Shown: in pieces, positions 18,811 to 28,600 of the stretch | Numbering within the stretch: the first letter of the stretch is position 1 | Layout: every line of letters starts with the position of its first letter | DNA from: Ricordea florida | Lineage: Eukaryota; Cnidaria; Anthozoa; Corallimorpharia; Ricordeidae | Assembly (NCBI GenBank): GCA_949710005.1 | Contig: OX453287.1 | Span: 15,320,114 to 15,384,113 of the forward strand | Length of the DNA stretch: 64,000 bases | Reading direction: 5' to 3' | The notes under the pieces: model-generated | Databases searched by the model: none | Seen by the model: only the letters and a program-made list of their open reading frames with translations | Told to the model about the DNA's origin: nothing | Position numbers and translations under genes: made by a program

Positions 18811-20727
18811 TCTCTGATTGAAAGGTTTCAATAATATTGTGTAGAGACAAGTTTCATAGCCTTTTCACAATGGGTCAGTTTTACCTTAGAGTGCAATGAC
18901 CCCCCCCCCCCCCCTGATAATATTGCTATCTAGAACCCCTGCCCTTTTTTCACAAATGAAATGTTAATTCAAGCCTTAATTTGCAAAGTTAGACATAACA
19001 TATTAACTTTGTTACTTTCTGCCGTTTACTTTACTTTTATGTCAAATATCAATATTTCATAACAACCACAACATGCAATTAACCTTTTACATTGGAAAAA
19101 CTTTATAAAGAAGAAAATAAATTTTGTAATGCCAAAATGTTTATGATCTTTCTCATATATTCATTGCAAGTGTGCTGTATGTAGTAACAAGTGTTTCAAG
19201 TTTCCTAAATGCCCTATGCTTTCAATAATGATTTTCCACACAAACTTTCTAGACAAATGACTGCACTAGATTCTAAGCCTTTTAGAAGAAATGGTATTGT
19301 TTGGAGCTGTTTTGATTACTACCACCTCTGATGGAAAGCCTATTAAGAAGATTTTTGTATTGCTTTTAGTAGTAGAGTAACAATAACTTTACCAAGATTA
19401 AGACATGAATCCCACCCCATAAAAATATATTATGTTTAACATAAAAAATATAACAATAATAATATCAATAACAGTAATAATAATAGTAATGATAATAATA
19501 ATGATAATAATATAATGATAGTTCTTCTCGTTACTATATGTCATTGGTTACAGTTCAATACCTCTGGCTGCCATGACTTTTTCGATGAAATACCGTCCTT
19601 ATATTAAATCTTTCTTCTGCAGTTTTTATAATAGAAATTTTCATATATTCAAAATAATGTACTATTCTATGGTTGGGTATGGATATTTTGCCTGTTTCTG
19701 TAACAGCACAATTAAACTTTCATGTGGTATATACTTTTGACTGATTGATGTTGATTTCACATTATTTTTTTACAGGAGTACGTAGTGCAGCAATCTTTTT
19801 GAACATATTAAGTATTCAATAACTCTTTCTTACATGTATTGTTTTTATGATATGACCTAAAAATAGCACAACCACATACTATACAGTGGGCACTCACTAT
19901 TACCAAACCTTTATTCAAAGCTTTTGTAGAATCCAATTGTTTTACCCCCAATTTGTTGATATGGCATCTCTTTTGAGGGAAGAGGAATTTTTCTATCTAC
20001 CACTGGGGGTACCATTGCAACTGGAAAGAGTACACACATTAAAACATGCACTATTCGTAATGCTCTCAATTGTGGTTACCCGGGAATGAAATAATGACTG
20101 CAGTAGACAATAAAATATCTAATCAGAAGATTCTTCTTTCAATGAATCTCATGCAATTATAACCAAAAAAACATAAACAAAAAATAATTGGAGCGTTCAG
20201 CTCATCCTCTGTGTAAGAACATATTGTGTTCAAAAGTGATGTACAACAAAGAAGACAAAGCAGTAGAGACTAAGAAAATAAAACTAAAGAAAAAAAACAC
20301 AGGTTTTTACACCGTGGTAAACACAAGCATTCATATCAACTCTTCAAGATTTCACCTGCAAAAGATTTACAATCATTTTCAATTTGTGTTAAGTGAATAT
20401 TATTGTGATGCTTCATCGACTCTGTATTCCCTGTCAAGATAATAAATAATTTTACTTCTATTCCCTCTGGTGCAATCTCAGTGGCAGTGAAAGAGCTAAA
20501 TGAAGGTCAATTTTTAAGCACTGTGTTGAGCGGTATACTGATCATGTAATTTGCACCAGGTGTCACTAATTGTGTACCAAACAGCATAAGAAATAAAATA
20601 ATGGGGATTACGCTAATATAAAAAATAAAATATATAATATAAAAAAAAATAAAGAATAAAATATGAAAGCATTGTGACTTCTTCAAAAACTAGCTTCGCG
20701 AGGTTTTTGCGGGAGTCGTATTTCTAG
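17761..20727. mobile_element. Helitron2 (Helentron)-like non-autonomous insertion
   Basis: Interrupts the anchored-protein gene. The left end begins TCCTCGCGAAGCGAGG; its 11-base CCTCGCGAAGC recurs inverted as GCTTCGCGAGG at 20693-20703, 24 bp short of the right end, which reads CTAG. Asymmetric short inverted repeats, CTAG at the end and insertion between two T residues without target duplication fit Helitron2-type elements. No Rep/helicase is present. It holds a possible captured exon at 18046-18174 (open frame GDLQDIQEILARDRRR to a stop), several AATAAA signals, (TA)n runs at 17846-17895 and 18767-18805, a poly-C run near 18901-18915 and AT-rich DNA without genes. Confidence 0.5.
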
Positions 20728-20777
20728 TTACATTGATAATCGTAGTTGGTGGATTGGCTTGGGCTTTGTTTCGTTGA
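20728..20777 (+). pseudogene. Last codons of the anchored protein (membrane helix)
   Basis: Reads on in the correct phase after the insertion: TLIIVVGGLAWALFR then TGA, matching the LLIIGVGTTAWMLFR end of the copy in C. A single hydrophobic helix and a terminal Arg: a tail anchor. Confidence 0.8.
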
Positions 20778-20791
20778 TGGACTCGATATGA

Positions 20792-20820
20792 TTTTTGTAA
20801 CGTGGTTTGCGTTACAAAAA
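20792..20820. repeat. Spaced palindrome TTTTTGTAACG-7-CGTTACAAAAA
   Basis: Perfect 11-bp arms and a 7-nt spacer, 14 bp after the anchored-protein stop and just beyond the 3' end of the reverse-strand zinc-repeat gene. One of five such palindromes in the window (others at 29534, 41924, 57620 and 58444), all with 7-nt spacers. It could be a hairpin terminator or a dimeric protein-binding site. Confidence 0.6.
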
Positions 20821-20831
20821 TGCACACTATA

Positions 20832-20975
20832 TTACTGTGACATCATAAGATCGCGGCAATCTATACAACGATCTTTACGTTTGTAATGAACGCATATGCC
20901 CTTTCCCCCACACTCTTTACATCTGTACCTACAATCCCCGTCAAAAACCTTGACACCCATACCGCACTTTTGCAT
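20832..20975 (-). CDS. Short zinc-repeat protein (CxxC-x5-CxxH type)
   Basis: 47 codons from ATG 20975: MQKCGMGVKVFDGDC, one full unit CKECGGKGICVH, then CIDC. It has the same repeat unit as the large proteins at 29603-30280 and 41426-41893 but is reduced to about two units. Two stop codons lie directly upstream, so it may be the remnant of a longer gene. Convergent with the anchored-protein gene. Confidence 0.5.
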   Translation of the reverse strand: MQKCGMGVKVFDGDCRYRCKECGGKGICVHYKRKDRCIDCRDLMMSQ

Positions 20976-21027
20976 TGTTTACTAGAAGAAGTCAATTATC
21001 TTTCGAAGTATGTAGTTTTATTCCGCT

Positions 21028-21120
21028 CAAGCCCCCTTCCCCGGAGCAATGTTGGAGTGTCTTTCGATTGACATCCCACTGGCGTTCTATCAAACAACAT
21101 TGCACCGGGGAAGGGGGTTT
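21028..21120. repeat. Imperfect inverted repeat downstream of the zinc-repeat genes
   Basis: AAGCCCCCTTCCCCGG...CAATGTTG at about 21029-21053 is repeated inverted at about 21094-21118 around a 40-nt centre. Beyond it the arms keep drifting similarity: 20929-20966 read in reverse resembles 21157-21198. This suggests two zinc-repeat gene tails facing each other. Confidence 0.45.
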
Positions 21121-21195
21121 GAATATAAGGGAATCGGGAGGGGACATTGTGGTCATTGTCTTAGTAGGGTGTCAAGGTATATTGACGGCGATTGT
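21105..21195 (+). repeat. 91-bp direct repeat X, left copy
   Basis: Identical to 24916-25006. The right copy forms the 3' end of the zinc-repeat gene (24983-25324), so X is original element B DNA duplicated on the two sides of the Rep/transposase segment. Confidence 0.85.
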
Positions 21196-21440
21196 CTGAA
21201 AGAAGGGCCTCATTACATTTATTGAAAAAAAGACATGTAAAGCACTAAGCATCATTACACATTGCTGTTATAACAATACAAAGCGTGAAATCGAAGAAAG
21301 TATTGATGTCGAGGCTGTTTAACACGTAATAATACAATAAAGTGTTCCAAATATCCTTTAGAATCAGACGTTTTCTGTGCGTGTAGCGATCACTTAGTAC
21401 CAAAATGGTTTGGCGTGAAATCGATCCCAAAACAGCAGCA
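21196..21440 (+). repeat. 245-bp direct repeat Y, left copy, with candidate origin
   Basis: Identical to 24671-24915. It contains a possible origin (21321-21346), CACGTG-free AT-rich leader sequence and the first 12 codons of the transposase (ATG 21405). The direct orientation argues against a transposon TIR. Confidence 0.85.
21321..21346 (-). other. Candidate rolling-circle origin stem-loop (copy 1)
   Basis: On the minus strand AACAC-TTTATTG-TATTATTAC-GTGTT: 5-bp stem arms around a loop containing TATTATTAC, which fits the NANTATTAC nonanucleotide nicked by CRESS-DNA Reps. It lies in the leader shared by both genes and is repeated at 24796-24821. The stem is short and no iterons were recognised, so this is tentative. 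Confidence 0.4.
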
Positions 21441-22483
21441 AAGGTGCAGATCCTGAAAGAACAGGGAGACTTGACAGTCAATGAAATAGCACGAAAGTGT
21501 CACGTGTCAAGATCAACGGTGTTTCGGTCTGTGAAATCCCCAAATACGAAGAAAAGAAGTAAACGTAAGGCAGGGAAACCGCGAATATTAAGCGCGCGCT
21601 ATGAGCGCAGGATTGAGCGGCAATCTACAATTTACGCCGAACTACTGGGCATTTCACATGCAGGAGACTGATGTGTGAGGTAGGACTTACTACAGAAGAC
21701 ATATCAGTCAGGTCCATGCAACGATACATGGAAAGATTGGGCTATGGATATCACCAAGCCAGGAAAAAGGGTATTCTAACTGATAAGAATGTAGTAAGGA
21801 GACTATCATTCGCAAGACAGATTAAAAGACAGCGTCCTTTAGACTTCTGGAAAGAAGATGTGTGCTTTTATCTCGACGCAGTAAGCTTTTACCACAAATA
21901 CAATCCCTTCGATCAGGCAAGAGTTGCTAGCGGCCGCATATGGAGAAAAAAAGAGGAAGGATTATCGCAGTACTGTACAGCCAAGGGCAGTCACGAAGGA
22001 ACTGGCGGTAGAGTTGTGCATGTGTTTGTTGCGATTTCGTACCGTAAGGGTGTCATTTTATGCCAAGAATACGATTATTTAGATGGCAAGTTCTTTGCTC
22101 TATTTGTTCTTGAGCATTTTGAAAACGTTTATTGTAGAGCGGAAAAATGCAGAACACGACTATTTTTACAAGACGGGGATCCGAGTCAAAAAAGCGCAAA
22201 GGCAAAAATTGCAATGGAATCAGTTCATGCAACAATATTCCCTATTCCCCCTCGAAGTCCGGATTTAAACCCTATTGAGAACTTGTTTCATATCACAAAG
22301 AAGCAGTTAAAGGAAGAAGGGTTAGAAAAACACATAACATATGAAAACAAGGAGCAGTTCGCTGAAAGAGTGAAGAGGAACATTCAGGAAATACCTGTCG
22401 GCGTTATCGACCATTTAATAGACTCCATGAACAAGCGTATAGATTTCATTATAAAAACTCGTGGGCATCGTACAAAATACTAA
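21405..22483 (+). pseudogene. Tc1/mariner-like (IS630 superfamily) transposase, one frameshift
   Basis: Frame 1 (21405 to about 21625) gives the N-terminal helix-turn-helix (DLTVNEIARKCHVSRSTVFR). The protein continues in another phase: about 21626 into the frame opening at ATG 21671, with a second HTH-like region, then the catalytic core. Acidic residues: D in CFYLDAVSF, D in LFLQDGDPSQ and E in PDLNPIENLF, with 34 residues between the last two, so DD34E. A one-base shift near 21622-21626 separates the halves; a TGATG stop-start overlap at 21669-21673 could in theory allow re-initiation. No Tc1-type inverted repeats flank it. Convergent with Rep. Confidence 0.8.
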
Positions 22484-22967
22484 ATACGATAAGACTTACA
22501 GAAGTATTGTACTATTGTACTGAGGGAAGTTTTTTTTATACGCAACATTTTGTATATATTGTACTTCCGTGGGAATAAATTCTTAAATGTTTGACAGTAC
22601 CGCACTAGTTTGAGAATGTAAACAAACCTTATCTCTTTTGCATAATCACTTGGCTTCGTCATTATGGCATTTATAAAAATAGAACTTTATACGGTATTTT
22701 TCCTAAGCCACTGAATTTATACAAAGGTTAGTATGTTCCATAATGTTTTAGTTGTAATGCTACCTTTCAACGGTGTTGCATTACTAATGCTAAGTGATGA
22801 TCGCGGTTTACGGTTTACGGTGTTTGATATAAAGTAATTCGACCTTCATCTTTACACTTCATAAACGTAAAGCGTAAACCATGAAAACGTTGAAAACATT
22901 GTACTTCTATCGCCATACTATTTACAATAATGCAATGCAGTATAGACTATTGTTATTCGACATATGT
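22484..22967. other. Convergent intergenic region of the replicon
   Basis: 484 bp between the 3' ends of the transposase and Rep. AT-rich, with a run of T and scattered AATAAA-like signals on both strands; short frames here do not look real. It probably holds the transcription ends of both genes. Near 22803-22825 GGTTTACGGTTTACGG is a short tandem repeat. Confidence 0.4.
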
Positions 22968-24387
22968 CTAACCCAAAATGAGTCTTGCGAAGCAAGACGC
23001 GCACGATTCGAGTTCTTTTTGACGTTCACGGGGTATAACCCTGTTAAAGTTGAAAACGAGCCATCTAACGCGCATCATGTCACTTTCACGCTCGTCTATC
23101 GCACCACTCTTAACATAAACAATGGGGTGTTTGCTTGTAGCGAAGATTGGGGTGTCTTTCTCAAACAAGATATCCTTAGCATAGTGTGATTTCGGAGCGG
23201 GGAGGTGCACTGGTTGTCCTTCTAACGTAAGAAGTAGATCATGCCAGGGGATAAGCGCGCTATTCCACCGGAAGTCGTTAAGGAAGACACACTCGGCCTT
23301 TTCCGCACCTATCCAAGCAAATGTAGATGTTGCCGGGTTTGAAAATACGTGGTAGATCTTGGTTATTGGGTTAAGAATGAACGTTTTTCCACAGTCTGCA
23401 GGGCCCACGATAAGAATATTACGGTATTTTCCTCTGCCTTTTTTCAACAATTCTAATACCGCTGTGGTAAAACTATTTTCGGTGATCCCATTCTCCTGTA
23501 AGATCTGCTCGGCGCATACTAACCACTGACCTTCGCATCCGTCCACGCATGGCTCGTCTTTACACTCCTGTAAAATGTCTATTCTTGATTTATTAAGCCG
23601 TAATAACTGTTCATCTGCAGTCTCCATCTCCCAGGCTGTATTAAGAACTTCACTGACAACTTTAGGCCCTCTATTTACTATAAACTCCGCTACATCTGTT
23701 TTTCCTTCCGCTTTCTGATCTTTGGCTAATTTCATGAGTTCGAGTTTCGTTTTAATACCTTTCTTCACTATTAATTCGGACAGCTCAAAGGAAGACATAC
23801 GCGTTCGCTTCCTACTACCTCTCGATCTGGTGCTATTTGATCTGTTGACACGGCGGCTTTCGTTTCGGCGTGCAATTCCTCGAGCGTGTACTGCTGCACT
23901 TGCCTGGTTTCCTCGTCTAAGACCTTCATTCGTTAGATCTGGGTGTCCTTCGCTATGCAGTGCTTCTCTATCTTCCTTAGTGACATATTGATAAGCAGTG
24001 AAGTAGTTAGAATGGCTATCGGAATAGTGCACACTAACATCTTGCTCCAACAGAGCTCTCTTGCTTGATATCAATCTTTGAAGGCGATCAAATTTTAGGC
24101 ACATGTGATAGTGTAATCCACCATCGGCATGCTCTTCTAAAGAACAGCACCATTGCAAAATTCTTCCATTGCAACCACAGAACGATTCTAGGACGATATC
24201 TACAAAAGATTGCCTTGTTGGGAAGCGTGTTGTGTCGGCCTGACTGTATGTGACTAGATACACTTGTCTTACAATTGGCTCAGAAGGGACCGTATCTAAC
24301 TCCTCTTCTACAACTATCCGAGATTATACTGCAACTGTCTTCGTATTCAAGGTTAACTTCACACTGACTATATTCGCCTGTCTCCAT
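22968..24387 (-). CDS. rep: CRESS-DNA-type replication initiator (HUH endonuclease + SF3 helicase)
   Basis: The main frame runs from about 24320 to 22968. Motif I YLVTYSQAD; HUH motif HYHMCLKF; motif III YQYVTKED with the catalytic Tyr/Lys; a basic Arg/Ser-rich linker; a helical domain; then SF3 helicase: Walker A GPADCGKTF, Walker B CVFLNDF, motif C PIFATSK, and a C-terminal ESCASCFARLILG. This is the layout of geminivirus/circovirus-like Reps that nick an origin and unwind DNA for rolling-circle replication. The likely ATG is at 24387, one base out of phase with the main frame near 24318; otherwise a non-ATG start at 24263 would be needed. The core is uninterrupted. Confidence 0.88.
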
Positions 24388-24670
24388 TCTATCAATTGGG
24401 TGAAATGTACATCAAAATGTTTGACGTAAAGACTAGAATTCACGTCTATATACACAGGCCACAATTCTTAGCGCGCTATTATAATATTTGCATCTTAAGA
24501 CATTTGCGTTTTTCGACAGAATTTCTTGAACTACTTAGCTATAAGGACATCCTCTCTTTTTCGTTATACACTTTCATGTTCCTTGTATTTAGGGGGTACG
24601 TACTATCAAATTTCACGTCATTCCGAGCAGTGAAACGTCCAAAATCAGGAAAAGGTGAATTTAGACATGT
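24388..24670. promoter_or_regulatory. Leader between Rep and repeat Y
   Basis: 283 bp upstream of Rep, followed by repeat Y'. With Y' it forms the divergent Rep/transposase leader of a circular unit. No clear promoter motif; noncoding. Confidence 0.35.
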
Positions 24671-24915
24671 CTGAAAGAAGGGCCTCATTACATTTATTGA
24701 AAAAAAGACATGTAAAGCACTAAGCATCATTACACATTGCTGTTATAACAATACAAAGCGTGAAATCGAAGAAAGTATTGATGTCGAGGCTGTTTAACAC
24801 GTAATAATACAATAAAGTGTTCCAAATATCCTTTAGAATCAGACGTTTTCTGTGCGTGTAGCGATCACTTAGTACCAAAATGGTTTGGCGTGAAATCGAT
24901 CCCAAAACAGCAGCA
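24671..24915 (+). repeat. 245-bp direct repeat Y, right copy, with candidate origin
   Basis: Identical to 21196-21440. It carries the second stem-loop (24796-24821) and ends 12 codons into the transposase, where target DNA resumes after GCA microhomology. Confidence 0.85.
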
Positions 24916-25006
24916 CCGGGGAAGGGGGTTTGAATATAAGGGAATCGGGAGGGGACATTGTGGTCATTGTCTTAGTAGGGTGTCAAGGTATATTGACGGC
25001 GATTGT
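24916..25006 (+). repeat. 91-bp direct repeat X, right copy
   Basis: Identical to 21105-21195 and contiguous with element B sequence to its right. Confidence 0.85.
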
Positions 25007-25324
25007 AGTTCTACCATGAGAACATACTTGGGAACCCTTACAATCTTTACAAGAGTACTTTACTCTACCATGAGTACATATACCCTTACCACCACATTCT
25101 TTGCAACATGCTTTCTGTCTTAGATGAGGGCATATTTGTGATCCCATACAATCCTTACACTGAACCTTACGCCTGCCATGGTTACATTTTCCACCACTAG
25201 GTACCTCTTCAGGCATCCCCAGCGCCTCCACTAACTCTCCCCGGCTCATCTTATAATATTTGGCTATCTTGCGATCCTTGGCAATGGCGCGGAGCTCTTT
25301 GACAGTTTGACGTTGATTGGGCAT
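24983..25324 (-). CDS. Zinc-repeat protein with TIR-encoded Rho_N/SAP-like N-terminus
   Basis: 113 aa from ATG 25324. The first 42 residues (MPNQRQTVKELRAIAKDRK...) are the same as those of B's PolB because they lie in the TIR. They are followed by about four CxxC-x5-CxxH units (CKDCMGSQICPH, CKECGGKGICTH, CKDCKGSQVCSH) and a short tail TTIAVNIP. The helix-extension-helix motif often binds nucleic acid and the repeats should bind zinc, so a DNA- or RNA-binding role is plausible. The stop lies inside X, so the replicon insertion did not truncate it. The frame is open further upstream without ATG, into the TIR. Confidence 0.7.
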   Translation of the reverse strand: MPNQRQTVKELRAIAKDRKIAKYYKMSRGELVEALGMPEEVPSGGKCNHGRRKVQCKDCMGSQICPHLRQKACCKECGGKGICTHGRVKYSCKDCKGSQVCSHGRTTIAVNIP

Positions 25325-25453
25325 GATGAGTTTGGATGGACAGGTCATCCCTTTAAGATGATATGGTATCATTTTTAGAATCCTGCACGCGTGCAGGATT
25401 TTTGTGTTTTTGGTCTTGAAGTGCTGGCCTAGAACTGTCACTTTCCCCCTACT
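25195..25453 (-). repeat. Right terminal inverted repeat of element B
   Basis: Inverse of 4587-4845; ends ...CTTTCCCCCTACT at 25453, immediately followed by the GGAGC duplication. Confidence 0.9.
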
Positions 25454-25458
25454 GGAGC
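25454..25458. repeat. Target-site duplication of element B, right copy
   Basis: GGAGC, matching 4582-4586. The integrase frame of A resumes here. Confidence 0.8.
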
Positions 25459-25611
25459 CTTGAGGTCTATGATTTGGCCCGAACCATAATCAAACCGGGC
25501 CAACCAGTCTTGTATTATTTGAGTGGTGGTCCAAAACGAGGATTCTTTCGTGAGGAGCTTCAATTTGTACCTCAAGACACTAAATCACCGCCTTCCAGCG
25601 TCCTGAAATGA
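25454..25611 (+). pseudogene. Integrase of element A, 3' part
   Basis: SLEVYDLARTIIKPGQPVLYYL...GFFREELQFVPQDT and TGA at 25609-25611; the C-terminal small domain of the integrase begun at 3750. In phase with the upstream half across element B. Its 3' end overlaps the PolB 3' end by 40 bp on the other strand, as in C. Confidence 0.88.
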
Positions 25612-28600
25612 CCATGTGCATAAGTGTTTATACCATCGTCCATTATCACACGTTTATCGTCCTCGCGTGATAATGCAATCTTATTGATAGTTTCAGTGTA
25701 GATGTCATGATTATGACTCCTTATGGTGTTCATCTTCCGTCTCTGGAATTGACCACTGAAAAGACAAGTCTTGTAATCCTGAAAACTTATGCTTTTGCTA
25801 ACCACTGCCTTGTTAACACCCTTACACTTCTTGACTTCCTTCTGCTTATCCGTCTTGAAAGCATACAGTTTGGCACTCAGACCCACAAATTCAGTGATCT
25901 GTTCACCACCAGCCTCATCTTTGAACATCCCTCCAACCTTTTTGTTCACTCCGGTCTCAATACCGGATGGATGGTCCCTTGGATAGTTGCTGGTGTCAAA
26001 TTTAGCCCTCACATCCAGACTGATGTCCCTGTAAAAGTCCTCAGTCTCTATCACATAGGCTAAAGAATCCGTGTCTGTGAACAACAACTTGGCCTTATCC
26101 CCATACTTTGGTTTGATATATATATACTTGTAATGAAAATCATACATAACAGTCTTACTCAAATCCAGAATGGATAAACCTAAGTAAATGGGCTTATCAA
26201 AGACCAATTTCGTTCTCTTCATATGAAAGGCGGTCAGATCCTCGCAAAAGATGTTCCTATGATGGAAATTTGGCTTCACAATCAACTTACGTGCTTTCTT
26301 CTCATCAGTAACCAACTGGATATCCACCCTCTTCCTAATATTCTCCATGGTCTTGCCAAACACCGAGTTGTTCATCAACTTGAAGTAGTCCTTTTCGAAA
26401 TCATTCTCAGGCTTGGCTCTCAAACTATTATTCAGATCAATATAAGACTTCAACCACTCCGATTCTTCGAATTTGATCCCTCTGTGTACCTTAGTTAACT
26501 TCAAACCCAACGACAAATACTGTTTCAGAGCTTCGTGGTGTAGAATATACTTCTTCTTGTCCCTCAAATTGGGAACCAACTTACCAACCCCATCAACATC
26601 CAACCTCTCTGGAGCCAATGGATAATCACTGTGAAGATCGTGTAACTCCAATGGGTACTCCAATCCACCTCTAATATGCATGGATGGTTCCTCCAATCTG
26701 TCAACTCTTGATCACTCATCCACTCAAAACCATGGGTTGGTAAAGCCTTGGTCACTGTATAGCCATAGAGCCCATTAGCATCCAAATATGTGATGAACTT
26801 TGTAGGCAACCTGGGATCATAGTTCTTCATATATCGATTATTGGCCTTCCCATGCCTCGTCGAGATCATTGATATTCCAACTCTGATACCATTCTCTACC
26901 ATAATCAGCATATCGGGATCCCTCAAAAGCTCCAACTCAACCTTGGTGATCTTCAATGTAGCATCCCAAGCCAGTCCAGGTGCAGTATAATCCCATGCTG
27001 GATCCAACCCGTAATTCTTCATACAAACCCCTCTGAAGTTCTCAAAGACATCAGCCAACAGAATCACATCTGTTTTGAGATACAAGTCATGGTAATCCCT
27101 AAAACTTCTCATACCAAAGGCCTCCCACACGTTTCCGGCATGTTGATAATCCTCATCTGATATGTCAGTGTCGTATAATATCGAATAGAATTCATCCTTG
27201 GGTGGTAGACTAGACACTTGTAACTTGTCAAAGCCATCAAACCAATCATATGGAAACACTCCCTTCCTAGCCAAAAGATCAAAGTTTGCCCCTTCATAGT
27301 ATCTCGAGAGGTTTTCCAGAGACTCTCTCGGCAAGTTGTCAGCCAATCTAGCCAAACCACTTGCCATGAACCTAAAACTGTCTATAAACCTAATGGAGCG
27401 TTTAATCTGAACCTCCTTCTCCTTACCATCATCCCCTTCTGCCTTCTTCATGAACTTTTCAACCACAATCTCTTTGGTGAATGAGATGTACTTTTCATCG
27501 TTAAGTGGAATACAATCAATCTTACCCTCTGATACTCCCATCTTCTTGATAAACAAATGACTATCGTATCCAGACAAGTTGTGGAATATGACTGGAAAGA
27601 ACTTGGGAGTGCTAAATTCCAGGTTGCATTTCCTATGGGCTGCTCCTCTGTACCTACCTGTAAGACGGCAGTGGTCGACCACCTTATCATTCCCCAGTTC
27701 ACCCTCACAAATATGGCAATGAGTAGCCTTTCTATGCTTCCTATTATCGCCATGATTCATTACAAGCTTCTTTTCAGTCTTGAATTTATCATAGATCTTC
27801 TTAATGTCCTCCTCCAAGCTTTCCTGAAACATTTGTGGTATGTCATCCTCAGGTGAGTCGGCTGTTCGCATCATCAACTTGGGCTCAAAGATCTCATCAT
27901 CGAAACACTTGATAAGGTAACAGAAACCTGATGGCTTGTGCTTCTGATACTGATTTGTGAAGCTATACCTGTCATCCGGGAAACAGGTGTCCAACTTCTC
28001 TGTGAAACACTCAAAATCAGCATAGATCACAAATGGCACTTGCATCTTTCGTCTGCGGTTCTTGAAAGTAATGTACTTTGGGCTACCATCCTCTTCCATC
28101 GGCATCTGGACTTTGACTGCCTCGTTGTTTAGGCAGTACTTCATATGGTCGTCCAGCGACTTTTTAGAATTGAACGAGTTTAGGCAGTTATCACAATAGA
28201 AACGGGCACCCTTATTCTTATTATACTTGATAAGTCTTGACATGTTTTTGATCCAACAGTAATGATTTGTCTCTTCGTTTGATATCAAGAGTAGGTTTAT
28301 CTTTTGCACCCCTGACTTGTTACTACGCCTGATTAGGGTTGGCCCTCCATTCTCATAACCAAGGATGTTGATCCCATATGGATTCTGCCTTTCAAATCTA
28401 TCTATATGGGTTGTACTAAGTGCTGCCACTGGAAACTCTATCCCTGACCAATCGAGTTTCTCTGAGTTTTCTCTCATCTCTCTGTTTAGTCTTCCAGCAT
28501 CCTTATCCCTTGGAAACACAGCGGATGTCACTGCCCATTTGAAACACTCCTGGTCTTCTTCATTCTTGACATTGATAATTGCCTTTTTAGCAGCTAATTT

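Larger units (their letters stand above)
21196..24915. mobile_element. Integrated Rep/Tc1-transposase replicon with 245-bp terminal redundancy
   Basis: The segment starts and ends with the same 245 bp (21196-21440 and 24671-24915, identical by eye), giving a unit length of 3475 bp. Between the repeats lie a Tc1-like transposase (forward) and a CRESS-type Rep (reverse), convergent, with the repeats holding the shared 5' region and a candidate origin. This is what a circular replicon integrated as about 1.07 units would look like. The junctions show 3-bp microhomology (TGT left, GCA right). An identical 91-bp piece of target DNA flanks both sides. Confidence 0.6.
4587..25453. mobile_element. 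Polinton/Maverick-type element B (family 2), nested in element A
   Basis: 20,867 bp, bounded by 259-bp inverted repeats beginning AGTAGGGGGAAAGTGAC and flanked by GGAGC. Gene order: PolB, TFIIB-like, integrase (reverse), capsid-like, small membrane proteins, coiled-coil protein, penton-like protein, YPNL membrane protein, C-terminally anchored protein, zinc-repeat genes (reverse). It shares most genes with family 1 but at clearly lower similarity. PolB is rearranged, the ATPase region is deleted, and a Helitron2-like insertion plus a Rep/transposase replicon lie inside. Without those two insertions it would be about 14 kb. Confidence 0.92.

Noticed and set aside
18901..18915. Poly-C run as a functional signal
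   Set aside because: A simple homopolymer within noncoding DNA, with no associated motif.
22881..23189. Forward 102-aa frame
   Set aside because: Antisense to the end of Rep; no recognisable domain.
21196..24915. Direct repeats as LTRs of a retrotransposon
   Set aside because: No RT, gag, primer-binding site or TG...CA ends; the genes are Rep and a DDE transposase.
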